NCBI GenBank assembly: GCA_900313105.1
Contig: OMPY01000002.1
Location: 1 to 35,708 of the forward strand
Length of the DNA: 35,708 nucleotides
Direction of reading: 5' to 3'
DNA from: an uncultured Pseudomonadota bacterium
GTDB lineage: Bacteria > Pseudomonadota > Alphaproteobacteria > Rs-D84
The position numbers and the translations under genes were made by a program. The notes under the pieces were generated by a model. The model ran no database searches. It was given only the letters and a program-made list of their open reading frames with translations, and was not told the DNA's origin. Of this stretch, positions 15,426-24,492 are shown piece by piece. How positions within the stretch are numbered: the first letter of the stretch is position 1; each line of letters opens with the position of its first letter.

Positions 15426-15824
15426 TTATATAACCTTGCACAAAACTTCACCGCCGACATTCATCAGGCGCGCCTTGTGATCCGTCATGACACCATGCGG
15501 TGTTGACACAATCGAAATCCCCAGGCCGTTCAACACGCGCGGCATCTTTGCGGCACCAGAATATACGCGGCGTCCCGGTTTTGAAACCACAGAAATATCT
15601 TGGATTGCACCATTTCCGCCGACATATTTCAACACGACGACCAAATTTGAACGATGTTCATCGATTTCTTCCCTGCGAAAATCTTCGATAAAACCTTCTT
15701 CTTTAAGAACCGCCAAAACCGCGGCACGTAATTTGCTGTTCGGAACAGTTATGGTTTCTTTGCCCGCGTTTTGACCATTACGTATACGCGCAACCATATC
15801 TCCGATTGGGTGTGATAATGACAT
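15426..15824 (-). CDS. rpsH: 30S ribosomal protein S8
   Basis: 132 residues. S8 is a primary 16S rRNA binder in the central domain and, in E. coli, represses the spc operon by binding its mRNA. The start DMVARIRNGQNAGKETI and the C-terminal RRVYSGAAKMPRVLNGLGISIVST-type region are present. The AGGAGT ribosome site matches that of rplO almost exactly over about 13 bases. Whether S8 regulates this operon here is unknown. Confidence 0.98.
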   Translation of the reverse strand: MSLSHPIGDMVARIRNGQNAGKETITVPNSKLRAAVLAVLKEEGFIEDFRREEIDEHRSNLVVVLKYVGGNGAIQDISVVSKPGRRVYSGAAKMPRVLNGLGISIVSTPHGVMTDHKARLMNVGGEVLCKVI

Positions 15825-15877
15825 CTTTTTACTCCTATGCTAACCGATTGCATTGTCCACAACCGGCACGTTTATTT

Positions 15878-16180
15878 TTACCAACTCGACTTACGAACGC
15901 CCGGCAATTTACCTTCGGATGCCTGGGTTCTAACCTGTTGACGACAAAGACCGAACATACGGAAAAATCCGCGTGCACGTCCCGTAATACTGCAACGATT
16001 GTGCAAACGCGTTGGGTTCGCATTGCGCGGCAATTTTGCCATTTTAAGCATTGCTTCCTTGCGTTCTTCGGGTGTTGCATTCACAGACATTTTTTCCTTG
16101 ATCGCGGCACGCTTTTTGGCATACTTGGCAACCAATTTTTCACGTCTTTTTTGTTTATTTATCAACGCTAATTTCGCCAT
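15878..16180 (-). CDS. rpsN: 30S ribosomal protein S14 (zinc-free form)
   Basis: 100 residues, the long form that lacks the CxxC zinc pairs. S14 lies in the head of the small subunit. RCSITGRARGFFRMFGLCR and the C-terminal GKLPGVRKSSW are diagnostic. The ribosome site is AAAGGG. It is in the conserved position after rplE. Confidence 0.98.
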   Translation of the reverse strand: MAKLALINKQKRREKLVAKYAKKRAAIKEKMSVNATPEERKEAMLKMAKLPRNANPTRLHNRCSITGRARGFFRMFGLCRQQVRTQASEGKLPGVRKSSW

Positions 16181-16195
16181 TTTTTGTCCCTTTTA

Positions 16196-16741
16196 TTATT
16201 TCAATACCAACGGCAGGCCGATTTTAGTCAGCAATGCGCGCGCTTCGTCATCCGTTTTCGCGGTTGTGGCGATCACAATATCCATACCACGAATAGAATC
16301 TATTTTATCAATGGAAATTTCCGGGAATATCAAATGTTCTTTGATACCAAAGGCGTAATTTCCACGACCATCAAATTTTGATTTCGAAAGTCCACGAAAA
16401 TCCTTAACACGCGGCAACGCAATCGTAATCAGTTTATCAAGGAAATCATACATACGTTTCCCACGCAACGTCACCTTGGTTCCAATCGCCTGGCCTTCAC
16501 GCAAACGGTATGTCGCAATGGACTTTTTCGCATGTGTGATAATTGGCTTTTGTGCGGCAATCGCGGTCAAATCAGTCACCGCCGCATCAAGTTTCTTTTT
16601 ATCAGCGACCGCTTCGCCAACGCCCATATTCAAAACAATCTTTGACAGTTTCGGAACCGCCAACATATTTTTGTATCCGAATTCTTTGACCAATTCAGGC
16701 ACAATTTCCTTTTCATAAATTTCACGCAATCTGCTTTGCAT
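16196..16741 (-). CDS. rplE: 50S ribosomal protein L5
   Basis: 181 residues, standard length. L5 binds 5S rRNA and contacts the P-site tRNA. Core motifs [11 protein letters not shown] and [14 protein letters not shown] are visible, and the C-terminus [20 protein letters not shown] is typical. AAAGGA precedes ATG. Confidence 0.98.
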   Translation of the reverse strand: MQSRLREIYEKEIVPELVKEFGYKNMLAVPKLSKIVLNMGVGEAVADKKKLDAAVTDLTAIAAQKPIITHAKKSIATYRLREGQAIGTKVTLRGKRMYDFLDKLITIALPRVKDFRGLSKSKFDGRGNYAFGIKEHLIFPEISIDKIDSIRGMDIVIATTAKTDDEARALLTKIGLPLVLK

Positions 16742-16756
16742 TTTTTATCCTTTTAT

Positions 16757-16771
16757 TTCCCGTAACAGCGG
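16757..16771. repeat. 15-nt intergenic repeat, copy 2
   Basis: Identical to 14830-14844, here between rplX and rplE. On the minus strand the flanks extend the stem (TCCCGC...GCGGGA-like), and it lies next to a T run. It could be an RNA processing or binding site. Confidence 0.5.
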
Positions 16772-16780
16772 GATGTTTTT

Positions 16781-17083
16781 TTACAGTTCCGTCCCAGATT
16801 TCTTGGCAACACGAACTTTTTTACCCTTTTCCATTTTGTATCCAACACGCGTAGGTTTCTTGGTTTTCGGGTCAACCAACGCAACATTGGAAACATGGAT
16901 TGGTGCCTCGCGGTCAACAATGTGCCCTGCTTCGTTCTGTGTCGGTTTAATATGCCATTTGTGACGATTTACACCGGCAACAACGACACGTGATTCGGCC
17001 GGCCGTGCTTCTAAAACCGCACCTTTGACACCCTTGTATTTCCCAGAAATAACTACGACTTCATCGCCTTTTTTAATTTTCAT
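16781..17083 (-). CDS. rplX: 50S ribosomal protein L24
   Basis: 100 residues. L24 is an early assembly protein located near the tunnel exit. The KOW motif ([20 protein letters not shown], about residues 4-23) and [13 protein letters not shown]-like segment are present. AAGGG lies ahead of ATG. It is between rplN and rplE as expected. Confidence 0.98.
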   Translation of the reverse strand: MKIKKGDEVVVISGKYKGVKGAVLEARPAESRVVVAGVNRHKWHIKPTQNEAGHIVDREAPIHVSNVALVDPKTKKPTRVGYKMEKGKKVRVAKKSGTEL

Positions 17084-17100
17084 CTTGCAACCCTTTTGTT

Positions 17101-17475
17101 TTATAACACTTCTGGTGCCAAAGACACAATCTTTTGAACGTCATATTTGCGACGAACTTCACGGGCAATTGGCCCAAAGATACGCGTTCCAATCGGTTCA
17201 AAGTTGTTCTTGTTTATCAAAACGACCGCATTATCGTCGAAACGAATTATCGAACCATCCGGACGTTTAATTGGGAACTTGGTCCGCACGATAATCGCAC
17301 GTTGCACCGTTCCTTTTTGCACTTTGCCACGCGGAATTGCTTCCTTGATGGCGACCACAATTTTATCACCGACGGTGGCATAGCGCCGATGCGAACCACC
17401 CAAAACCTTGATACACATCGCCTTGCGTGCCCCGGAATTATCCGCAACCGTCATAACTGTTTCATTTTGAATCAT
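17101..17475 (-). CDS. rplN: 50S ribosomal protein L14
   Basis: 124 residues, slightly longer than the usual 122. L14 forms part of the intersubunit bridge and the factor-binding face. [24 protein letters not shown] and [10 protein letters not shown] are diagnostic. An unusually long 109-base spacer separates it from rpsQ. Confidence 0.98.
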   Translation of the reverse strand: MIQNETVMTVADNSGARKAMCIKVLGGSHRRYATVGDKIVVAIKEAIPRGKVQKGTVQRAIIVRTKFPIKRPDGSIIRFDDNAVVLINKNNFEPIGTRIFGPIAREVRRKYDVQKIVSLAPEVL

Positions 17476-17498
17476 AACCTTATCCTCGTCCTGCGAAC

Positions 17499-17513
17499 GG
17501 GGCAGTTCCCCGC
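17499..17513 (-). other. Hairpin in the long rpsQ-rplN spacer
   Basis: CGGGG-AACTG-CCCCG on the minus strand, inside a 109-base spacer (17476-17584) in an operon where most gaps are 10-60 bases. The spacer contains no convincing coding frame. It may be a protein-binding or processing site. Confidence 0.4.
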
Positions 17514-17584
17514 CGCTTTGTTATGGAACCCGACTGATGCAACCGTCCAAAGACCATCGCACCCTCAAAGGCCCCTGGGTTGAT

Positions 17585-17854
17585 TTAGTCCACTACCTCT
17601 ACATCACCATCTTTGGATACGCCGACCAAGCCCTTGACAATCCAAGATTTGGTTTTCGATATCGGGCGATGCTCTTCAATCGCAACGATGTCGCCAACTT
17701 TATATTTGTTGTCTTCATCGTGTGCTTTATACTTTTTATTGTGCTTCACGAATTTTCCATACAGCGGGTGACGAAAACGACGTTCCACTTCTACGACAAC
17801 CGTTTTATCATTCGCCGCACTTCTAACCGTGCCTTGCAGTATACGTCTTGGCAT
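17585..17854 (-). CDS. rpsQ: 30S ribosomal protein S17
   Basis: 89 residues. S17 is a primary 16S rRNA binder with an OB fold. The sequence shows [22 protein letters not shown] and [22 protein letters not shown], both typical. AAGGGAT precedes ATG. A 94-base A/T-rich gap with repeated AACCTAA motifs separates it from rpmC. Confidence 0.98.
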   Translation of the reverse strand: MPRRILQGTVRSAANDKTVVVEVERRFRHPLYGKFVKHNKKYKAHDEDNKYKVGDIVAIEEHRPISKTKSWIVKGLVGVSKDGDVEVVD

Positions 17855-17948
17855 AACACTATCCCTTATATACTTTTTGTTTTACTTTAACCTAACCTGG
17901 CATATGATAACCTAAATTTTGGAAATCTCAACCAAAATTAGTATTTTT

Positions 17949-18134
17949 TTATTGCGCCGCATTCAATTTTGTTTTAACACGTGCAATTTCACGACGGGTT
18001 TTACGCAAAACATGTGTTTTTGGTAAATTCCCAGCCGCATGTTGAAAGCGTTGATTCATTTGCGTTTTCTTCAAATTCATCAATTCGCCTTGCAATTCTT
18101 CTTTCTTCAAAGATTCCGTTTTCTTTTCTGCCAT
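17949..18134 (-). CDS. rpmC: 50S ribosomal protein L29
   Basis: 61 residues. ATG at 18134 (MAEKKTESLKKEEL) is preferred because AAAGGTGG lies just upstream; an in-frame GTG at 18143 is part of that ribosome site. L29 is a two-helix protein at the tunnel exit, near where trigger factor and SRP dock. The signature (Q/H)xAxGNL(P)KTHxLRKTRREIARxKT is clear. Confidence 0.97.
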   Translation of the reverse strand: MAEKKTESLKKEELQGELMNLKKTQMNQRFQHAAGNLPKTHVLRKTRREIARVKTKLNAAQ

Positions 18135-18146
18135 AATTGCCACCTT

Positions 18147-18560
18147 TTAGTTTACTTTGCGTTCAACAATTTTTGTTTTGATTGGCAATTTTGCCGCCGC
18201 AAGTGCAAACGCTTCCGCCGCAACATCCGGCTTTACACCGTCCAATTCAAAGATTATACGTCCCGGTTTCACACGGCAAATCCAGTATTCAACGGCACCT
18301 TTACCCTTACCCATACGAACCTGGGCCGGTTTCGCGGTAACCGGAACATCCGGGAAAACACGAATCCAAAGTTTTCCCATACGACGCATACGACGGGTGA
18401 TGGCACGACGCGCGGCCTCTATCTGGCGTGCGGTAATGCGTTCCGGCGACAACGCCTTTAATCCAAAAGAACCGAAAGCCAATTCACTGCCACCCTTGGC
18501 GACACCATGAATGCGTCCTTTGTGCTGTTTGCGAAATTTTGTTTTATTTGGCATTAACAT
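18147..18560 (-). CDS. rplP: 50S ribosomal protein L16
   Basis: 137 residues, normal length. L16 lies at the A site of the large subunit. [16 protein letters not shown] and the segment around [24 protein letters not shown]-type motif are diagnostic. GAGG lies seven bases before ATG at 18560. It is in the conserved rpsC-rplP-rpmC order. Confidence 0.98.
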   Translation of the reverse strand: MLMPNKTKFRKQHKGRIHGVAKGGSELAFGSFGLKALSPERITARQIEAARRAITRRMRRMGKLWIRVFPDVPVTAKPAQVRMGKGKGAVEYWICRVKPGRIIFELDGVKPDVAAEAFALAAAKLPIKTKIVERKVN

Positions 18561-18578
18561 GATAAAACCTCAACTTTC

Positions 18579-19280
18579 TTATTTTCTTTTGTTTTCACTT
18601 GTTCCGGCATATTCGGTTGGACGCGCCATTTCCGAAGCCCATTTTTCTTTGTTCACGACGTCCCCGGTATAAATCCAAACCTTAACCCCAACAACACCGT
18701 ATGTGGTTTTGGCCTGAACCGCGGCATAATCGATATCCGCACGCAAAGTATGCAACGGAATACGTCCTTCACGAATTTGTTCACTGCGCGCAATTTCCGC
18801 ACCGTTCAAACGCCCAGAGCACATAATTTTAACACCCTGTGCGCCGGCCTTTTGCGCGTTTTGAATACCCTTTTTCATCGCGCGTTTATACGAAACACGA
18901 CCTTCTATCTGTTGCGCAATACCTTGGGCAACCAATTGGGCATTCAAATCCGGTCTGCGAACTTCATAGATATTCACAACAACCTGATCATTTTTGACCA
19001 ATTTTTTGATATCGTTACGCAACGCTTCGATATCCGCGCCATTTTTACCAATAATCATACCCGGTCGCGAAGTATGCACGGTTATGACCACCTTTTTCGC
19101 GATACGATCTATAACAATTTTCGCAACTCCCGCCTTTTTTAACTTTTTTTCCAAGAATCTGCGAATCATATTATCTTCTGCCAAACAAGCAGCATAATGC
19201 CTCTTGTCCACAATCCAGCGTGAATCCGGAACTTTGTTTATGGATAAACGCTGTGCAATTGGCGATACTTTCTGTCCCAT
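18579..19280 (-). CDS. rpsC: 30S ribosomal protein S3
   Basis: 233 residues. S3 forms part of the mRNA entrance and has helicase-like activity there. The N-terminal KH domain has the GKNG loop (MIIGKNGADIEAL, near residues 75-87). The C-terminal domain has the conserved GRLNGAEIARSE motif. AAGGG precedes ATG. Full length for the family. Confidence 0.98.
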   Translation of the reverse strand: MGQKVSPIAQRLSINKVPDSRWIVDKRHYAACLAEDNMIRRFLEKKLKKAGVAKIVIDRIAKKVVITVHTSRPGMIIGKNGADIEALRNDIKKLVKNDQVVVNIYEVRRPDLNAQLVAQGIAQQIEGRVSYKRAMKKGIQNAQKAGAQGVKIMCSGRLNGAEIARSEQIREGRIPLHTLRADIDYAAVQAKTTYGVVGVKVWIYTGDVVNKEKWASEMARPTEYAGTSENKRK

Positions 19281-19366
19281 TTTTTTCCCTTATGTTTATG
19301 TTTAGTGTTCTTGAAACCTTTCAGTTTTATTCCGGGGTCGCCCCCATACCACCAAACATTGTTCTT

Positions 19367-19777
19367 TTATTTTGCTTCTTTTTTTGTTTCTTTCTTTTTT
19401 GCCGTTTCCTTTTTCGGTGCAACCCCAGATTCCAAAACAATCGTCAAATTTGAAAACGGCTTCAAAATCGGACGTGCACTGCCACGCGGTCCCGGCATAA
19501 TACGTTTCATGGTCAACGCCTTGCCACACCAAATTTCTTTGACAAACAAGGTATCAACCGCCAAGTTCTTGTTATGTTCCGCATTCGCAATCGCGGACAT
19601 CAAAGTTTTCAACACTTCGCCCGCAACACGCTTTTTGGAAAATTTCAACACATCGATGGCGCGTCCCACCGGCAACCCACGAACCATGGCACAGACCAAG
19701 TTCAATTTTTGGGTACTGATGCGTATCATTTTGTTAAATGCGCGAACCTGATTATCTTTTATTCCATATCTTGCCAT
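19367..19777 (-). CDS. rplV: 50S ribosomal protein L22 with Lys/Glu tail
   Basis: 136 residues. About the first 112 are the L22 core, whose long beta hairpin lines the exit tunnel (KRIMPGPRGSARPILK). The last ~20 residues are a Lys/Glu/Thr repeat (KKETAKKKETKKEAK) that extends the usual length. AAAGGTG lies before ATG. The 86-base gap before rpsC is longer than most here. Confidence 0.97.
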   Translation of the reverse strand: MARYGIKDNQVRAFNKMIRISTQKLNLVCAMVRGLPVGRAIDVLKFSKKRVAGEVLKTLMSAIANAEHNKNLAVDTLFVKEIWCGKALTMKRIMPGPRGSARPILKPFSNLTIVLESGVAPKKETAKKKETKKEAK

Positions 19778-19790
19778 AATCTAACACCTT

Positions 19791-20081
19791 TTATTTTTTT
19801 GCTGCTGCGGCCGCGGCTTTTTTATTTGCGGCATGCCCTTTAAACGTACGTGTCGGCGCAAATTCACCAAGTTTATGTCCAACCATATCTTCGACAATAG
19901 ACACCGGAATAAACTTGTTACCATTGTGAACTTCAAAGGTCAAACCAACCATCGGCGGAACAATCGTACTGCCACGAGACCAAGTTTTAATTGGTTTGTG
20001 ATCATTTTTTTCATTCGCCACCGCCACCTTTTTCAAGATAGACGGATGAACATATGGACCTTTCCAAACTGAACGAGACAT
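19791..20081 (-). CDS. rpsS: 30S ribosomal protein S19
   Basis: 96 residues. S19 lies in the small-subunit head and with S13 contacts the large subunit. [17 protein letters not shown] and the segment [16 protein letters not shown] are diagnostic. The C-terminus is an Ala/Lys run. GGAG lies ahead of ATG. Confidence 0.98.
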   Translation of the reverse strand: MSRSVWKGPYVHPSILKKVAVANEKNDHKPIKTWSRGSTIVPPMVGLTFEVHNGNKFIPVSIVEDMVGHKLGEFAPTRTFKGHAANKKAAAAAAKK

Positions 20082-20105
20082 TTATCTAACTCCGTTTTTT
20101 ATAGT

Positions 20106-20939
20106 TTATTTCTTCTTTGCCAAATGTCTGCTACGAATAATCATTTTGGCCGTACGTTTATTTCTGCGTGTGCGATAGCCCTTGGCCGGGATACCGGTGC
20201 GCGATACTGGTTCATGTCCCTTGGAATGACCGTTACCACCACCCATCGGATGATCGACCGGGTTTTGTGCCATACCACGCGTTGACGGACGAATACCCAA
20301 CCAACGTGCACGCCCTGCCTTGCCCAAATTGACGTTACGTTGATCCTGGTTAGAAACCGTTCCAACCGTCGCACGACAATCAGAATGAACCTTGCGCAAC
20401 TCACCACTGTTCATTTTAATCTGGGCATAAACACCATCTTTACCCATCAATTGGGCATAGCAACCCGCGCTGCGCGCCAACTGGCCACCCGCGCCCGGTT
20501 TCAATTCGACATTATGCACAATCGTTCCAATCGGCATATTTTTAAGTGGCATCGCATTACCCGGTTTAATATCTTCACGCGTTCCGGAAATAACAACATC
20601 ACCCGCCTTTAAGTCACGCGGCGCCAAAATATACGAACGAATGCCATCTTTGTATTCAATCAACGCAATAAACGCAGTGCGATTCGGATCGTATTCCAAA
20701 CGAACGACCGTCGCCGGCATATCCAATTTTTTGCGTTTGAAATCAATCAAACGATATTTGCGTTTATGACCACCGCCTTGGTGCGGAACCGTCACATGTC
20801 CAAAATTATTACGCCCACCCTTGGATTTCAATCCAACGGTCAGGGATTTTTCCGGTGCGCCACGGTGCAATTCACTGTGGTCAATCAAAACCAAACCACG
20901 TGTTCCTGCGGTTATCGGTTTATAGTTTTTTAATGCCAT
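20106..20939 (-). CDS. rplB: 50S ribosomal protein L2
   Basis: 277 residues, full length. L2 binds 23S rRNA close to the peptidyl transferase centre and is needed for subunit joining. The C-terminal [15 protein letters not shown] segment includes the histidine implicated in function. The rRNA-binding middle (RYDPNR-like, KAGDVVISG) is present. AAAGGAT precedes ATG. Confidence 0.98.
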   Translation of the reverse strand: MALKNYKPITAGTRGLVLIDHSELHRGAPEKSLTVGLKSKGGRNNFGHVTVPHQGGGHKRKYRLIDFKRKKLDMPATVVRLEYDPNRTAFIALIEYKDGIRSYILAPRDLKAGDVVISGTREDIKPGNAMPLKNMPIGTIVHNVELKPGAGGQLARSAGCYAQLMGKDGVYAQIKMNSGELRKVHSDCRATVGTVSNQDQRNVNLGKAGRARWLGIRPSTRGMAQNPVDHPMGGGNGHSKGHEPVSRTGIPAKGYRTRRNKRTAKMIIRSRHLAKKK

Positions 20940-21006
20940 TTTACTATCCTTTTATCACCCCAACATTAACGTCCAATTTCCGGATTATCTGCCGGGGATA
21001 TTACCT

Positions 21007-21339
21007 TTATGCGTTTGTGGTTAAATCTAATTTCGCATCCGCCGGCAAAGACACATACGCCTTTTTAACCGTGCGCTGTGTTCCCGTGCCACGACCGCGG
21101 AAATGTTTAACCTTGCCCTTGGCAACGACAATGTTCACCTTGCTTGGTTTCACATTGTAAATCGCCTGAATCGCACGTGCTACATCTTCTTTGGTTGCAC
21201 GCACATCAACTTCAAAGGCAATTGCATTGCCTTCGGACAACTGAACCGCCTTTTCCGAAACAATCGGACGACGAAGTATATCATAAACACCGGCTGTCAC
21301 AACGGACTTTTTTTCTGCCTGAACTTTTTTTTCTGCCAT
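21007..21339 (-). CDS. rplW: 50S ribosomal protein L23
   Basis: 110 residues from ATG at 21339 (MAEKKVQAEKKSVV). AGAGG lies seven bases upstream. A start at 21372 overlapping the rplD stop (TAATG) is possible but adds 11 residues not found in L23. L23 is the docking site for trigger factor and SRP at the tunnel exit. The core DILRRPIVSEKAVQL and KVNIVVAKGKVKHFRGR is clear. Confidence 0.95.
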   Translation of the reverse strand: MAEKKVQAEKKSVVTAGVYDILRRPIVSEKAVQLSEGNAIAFEVDVRATKEDVARAIQAIYNVKPSKVNIVVAKGKVKHFRGRGTGTQRTVKKAYVSLPADAKLDLTTNA

Positions 21340-21371
21340 ATCTATAACCTCTTTTGTCAAACCGATTGCCA

Positions 21372-21995
21372 TTATGCCCCAAGGCGTTTTTCTATCGCTT
21401 TGACCGCATCCGCCGTCAAAACCAATTTATCATGTTTCAAAATATCCAACACATTCAACCCAACGGTCGGCAAAACATCAACATTGTTGATATTCGCCGC
21501 GGATTTTTTGAAATTTTCATCCAACGCATCCGCACCAACGAACAAAGCCGAAGAAATTTCCAACTTTTTCAATTGTTTCGCGAACGCCGCCGTTTTCACC
21601 GCCGACAATTTTTCAGAATCGACGATAACCAACGCATTATCTTTCGCCTTGGACGACAACGCCATTTTCAATCCCAAGCTACGAATTTTTTTCGGCAAAT
21701 CAATGCTGTGGTCACGAACAACCGGTCCATGAACCACACCACCGCCACGCATATGAACATTATAACGTTCACCTTGACGTGCGTTTCCAGTTTTCTTTTG
21801 CTTAAATGCCTTTTTACCACTGCCCGCGACATCAGAAACGGTTTTCACCGCATGCGTACCCGCGCGCGCCTTGGCCCGTTGCCATGTCACAACACGATGC
21901 AGCACATCCGCACGTGCATCCAAACCAAAAATAGAATCTTGCAATTCAATCTTGCCGACCGTTTTGCCATCAAAATTTATAACATTTGCTTGCAT
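21372..21995 (-). CDS. rplD: 50S ribosomal protein L4
   Basis: 207 residues, normal length. L4 has a globular domain and a long loop reaching into the exit tunnel; in E. coli it also represses the S10 operon. The loop region GSGKKAFKQKKTGNARQG is recognisable but has Asn where Arg is usual (TGRARQG), and YNVHMRGGGVVHGP also departs from the common form, suggesting fast evolution. AGAGGTG precedes ATG. Confidence 0.97.
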   Translation of the reverse strand: MQANVINFDGKTVGKIELQDSIFGLDARADVLHRVVTWQRAKARAGTHAVKTVSDVAGSGKKAFKQKKTGNARQGERYNVHMRGGGVVHGPVVRDHSIDLPKKIRSLGLKMALSSKAKDNALVIVDSEKLSAVKTAAFAKQLKKLEISSALFVGADALDENFKKSAANINNVDVLPTVGLNVLDILKHDKLVLTADAVKAIEKRLGA

Positions 21996-22010
21996 ATTTG
22001 TTCACCTCTA

Positions 22011-22742
22011 TTACTCTGCAACAGATTCTGATTTGGTTTCTTCCGCTTTGGATTCTTCCGCCGCGGCCGCCTTTACTTCACATGTAGGAATTGGCAAATC
22101 TTTCTGTTCTTTTTTAATTGCGTCTGTGACCAAAACAAACGTTCCATTTGCACCCGGCACCGCGCCTTCGACAAAGATTAAATTATCCGCGTCATCCGTG
22201 CCAAAAACTTTCAAATTCTGAACCGTAACGGTTTCATTACCCATCTGACCAGACATCTTTTTACCCGGCAAAACACGCCCCGGCCATTCACGCATACCCG
22301 TACCCCCCAGTGATCGATGCGCCTTTAACACACCATGGGTTGCTTCCTTACCACCAAAGTTATGACGTTTCATCGCGCCTTGGAAACCTTTACCCTTGCT
22401 TGTCGCCTGAACATCAACAAATTGCCCTGTCACAAAGTGAGATGCAATCATGTTTGTTCCAACCGGAATCACACAGTCATCACTGCAACGAAATTCCACA
22501 ATTTTGCGATACGGTTTCACACCGGCCTTTTCGGCGGCCACCACCTGAGGTTTCGCGACATGTTTCGCCTTGGCCTCACGCATACCTAAAACATTTGCGA
22601 CATAACCATTTTTTTCGACCGTCCGATTACCAATAACCGTGCAATCCCCAACGGACAAAACCGTCACCGCATGCGCAACGCCCGCATCATCATACAGACG
22701 CGTCATACCCATTTTTGTTGTAATCAACCCACTACGTTTCAT
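22011..22742 (-). CDS. rplC: 50S ribosomal protein L3 with acidic tail
   Basis: 243 residues. L3 starts large-subunit assembly and its loop approaches the peptidyl transferase centre. The N-terminus MKRSGLITTKMGMTRLYDDAG and loop GGTGMREWPGRVLPGKKMSGQMG are clear. In that loop the position usually held by the PrmB-methylated glutamine (before x-PGRV) is Glu. The final ~20 residues are a Glu/Ala/Ser tail beyond the usual end. Confidence 0.97.
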   Translation of the reverse strand: MKRSGLITTKMGMTRLYDDAGVAHAVTVLSVGDCTVIGNRTVEKNGYVANVLGMREAKAKHVAKPQVVAAEKAGVKPYRKIVEFRCSDDCVIPVGTNMIASHFVTGQFVDVQATSKGKGFQGAMKRHNFGGKEATHGVLKAHRSLGGTGMREWPGRVLPGKKMSGQMGNETVTVQNLKVFGTDDADNLIFVEGAVPGANGTFVLVTDAIKKEQKDLPIPTCEVKAAAAEESKAEETKSESVAE

Positions 22743-22817
22743 TTTTTTGCCTTTTTTTCTGCCAGAGGTTAGAACATTGTTTTAAAAAGTCAACAAATAT
22801 CTAACGCTAACAACCCT

Positions 22818-23129
22818 TTATAATTTAATTTTCACATCAACGCCCGATGCCAAATCCAACTTCATCAGTGCATCAACTGTCTGAGGGGTTGGATTAACAA
22901 TATCGACAACCGCCTTGTGATTGCGGATTTCGAATTGCTCACGCGATTTTTTATCAACGTGCGGCGAACGATTAACCGTGAATTTTTGAACCAATGTCGG
23001 CAAGCGAACAGGTCCAACGACATCTGCGCCCGTGCGCTTTGCAGTTTTGACAATCTCGTCCACTGATTCCACTAAAACTCTATGGTCAAAAGCCGTCAAT
23101 TTGATGCGAATCTTTGATGCTGGTACCAT
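22818..23129 (-). CDS. rpsJ: 30S ribosomal protein S10
   Basis: 103 residues from ATG at 23129 ([19 protein letters not shown]), the normal S10 length; an open frame to 23204 would add a non-S10 leader. AAGGG lies about ten bases upstream. S10 lies in the small-subunit head and also acts with NusB in antitermination. [30 protein letters not shown] is diagnostic. An 11-bp hairpin lies between tuf and this gene. Confidence 0.97.
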   Translation of the reverse strand: MVPASKIRIKLTAFDHRVLVESVDEIVKTAKRTGADVVGPVRLPTLVQKFTVNRSPHVDKKSREQFEIRNHKAVVDIVNPTPQTVDALMKLDLASGVDVKIKL

Positions 23130-23164
23130 TTTGCTTGTTTCCCTTATTTTATCTATTTCTGTCG

Positions 23165-23197
23165 TTGGTCGCCCGGGCGATTTCCACGGGCGACCAA
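23165..23197 (-). other. Strong hairpin between tuf and rpsJ
   Basis: Perfect 11-bp stem TTGGTCGCCCG/CGGGCGACCAA around an 11-base loop. No U tract follows, so it is not a standard terminator. It lies 13 bases past the tuf stop and about 36 before rpsJ, where it could be an RNA processing or stability element, or the S10-leader control site. Confidence 0.6.
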
Positions 23198-23209
23198 ACA
23201 ACATCGTTA

Positions 23210-24397
23210 TTATTTAATAATCTTTGACACAACACCTGCGCCAACGGTACGACCACCTTCGCGGATAGCGAAACGGCGACCTTCGTCCATTGCAATAGGT
23301 GCAATCAAAGCAACCGTGATACGAACATTATCACCCGGCAAGACCATTTCTTTATCGGCCGGCAAAGTGATTGTTCCGGTTACGTCGGTTGTGCTAAAGA
23401 AGAACTGCGGGCGATAGTTGCTAAAGAACGCAGTATGACGTCCACCTTCTTCCTTGGTCAAGATATAAACTTCGGCTTCGAAATCTGTGTGCGGGGTAAT
23501 AGAACCCGGTTTGCAGATAATCTGACCACGTTCCACATCTTCCTTCTTGGTTCCACGCAACAACAAACCAATGTTATCGCCGGCTTCACCTTGATCCAAC
23601 AATTTGCGGAACATTTCAACACCAGTGACGGTTGTTTTCTGTGTCGGACGCAAACCAACGATTTCGCATTCGTCACCAACCTTGATAACACCGGCTTCGA
23701 CACGACCCGTAACCACGGTTCCACGACCAGTGATGCTGAACACGTCTTCGATTGGCATCAAGAACGGTTTATCAACCGGACGTTCCGGCATCGGGATGTA
23801 TTCATCGCACGCCTTTAACAAAGCGTCAATGGATTCCTTGCCAAAACCGTCGTTTTTGCCTTCCAATGCGGAAATCGCAGACCCACGGATGATTGGTGCA
23901 TTTTCACCATCGAAACCGTTTGCAGACAACAATTCGCGAATTTCCATTTCAACCAATTCCAACAATTCCGGATCATTGGCCAAATCGCACTTGTTCAAAT
24001 AAACGACAATTTTCGGAATACCAACCTGACGTGCCAACAAGATGTGTTCACGTGTTTGTGGCATCGGACCATCGGTTGCCGCAACGACCAAAATCGCACC
24101 GTCCATTTGCGCCGCACCGGTAATCATGTTTTTAACATAGTCCGCGTGTCCCGGGCAGTCAACGTGTGCATAGTGACGTGACGCGGTTTCGTATTCAACG
24201 TGCGCGGTGTTAATTGTTATACCACGTGCCTTTTCTTCCGGCGCGCTATCGATTTCATTGACACCTTTTTGTGCATCGGCACCAACACCATAATAGTGCA
24301 CAATTGCGGCGGTCAATGTCGTTTTACCGTGGTCAACGTGACCAATTGTCCCGATATTGACATGCGGCTTACTTCTTACATACTTTTCTTTTGCCAT
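23210..24397 (-). CDS. tuf: Elongation factor Tu
   Basis: 395 residues, full length. EF-Tu carries aminoacyl-tRNA to the ribosome using GTP. Visible motifs: P-loop [10 protein letters not shown] (near residue 18), switch-region [24 protein letters not shown], and the conserved domain 3 end [16 protein letters not shown] strong AAGGAG precedes ATG. The gene follows fusA and precedes rpsJ, as in other Alphaproteobacteria. Confidence 0.99.
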   Translation of the reverse strand: MAKEKYVRSKPHVNIGTIGHVDHGKTTLTAAIVHYYGVGADAQKGVNEIDSAPEEKARGITINTAHVEYETASRHYAHVDCPGHADYVKNMITGAAQMDGAILVVAATDGPMPQTREHILLARQVGIPKIVVYLNKCDLANDPELLELVEMEIRELLSANGFDGENAPIIRGSAISALEGKNDGFGKESIDALLKACDEYIPMPERPVDKPFLMPIEDVFSITGRGTVVTGRVEAGVIKVGDECEIVGLRPTQKTTVTGVEMFRKLLDQGEAGDNIGLLLRGTKKEDVERGQIICKPGSITPHTDFEAEVYILTKEEGGRHTAFFSNYRPQFFFSTTDVTGTITLPADKEMVLPGDNVRITVALIAPIAMDEGRRFAIREGGRTVGAGVVSKIIK

Positions 24398-24492
24398 GGT
24401 TTTCTCCTTGGGCTTTGGTTAATTTAGTTTGTTTTTCTTTTGACATCCGAAATCTGATACTACATCAAAAAAATCAAATGTCTAAACTTTTT

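Noticed and set aside
18750-19142. Plus-strand frame of 130 codons inside rpsC
   Set aside because: It is a shadow of S3, which is intact on the minus strand. Several similar shadows lie opposite other ribosomal genes.
22818-23204. Longer S10 starting upstream at 23204
   Set aside because: The extra residues are encoded by the tuf-rpsJ hairpin region and do not resemble S10. The ribosome site supports 23129.
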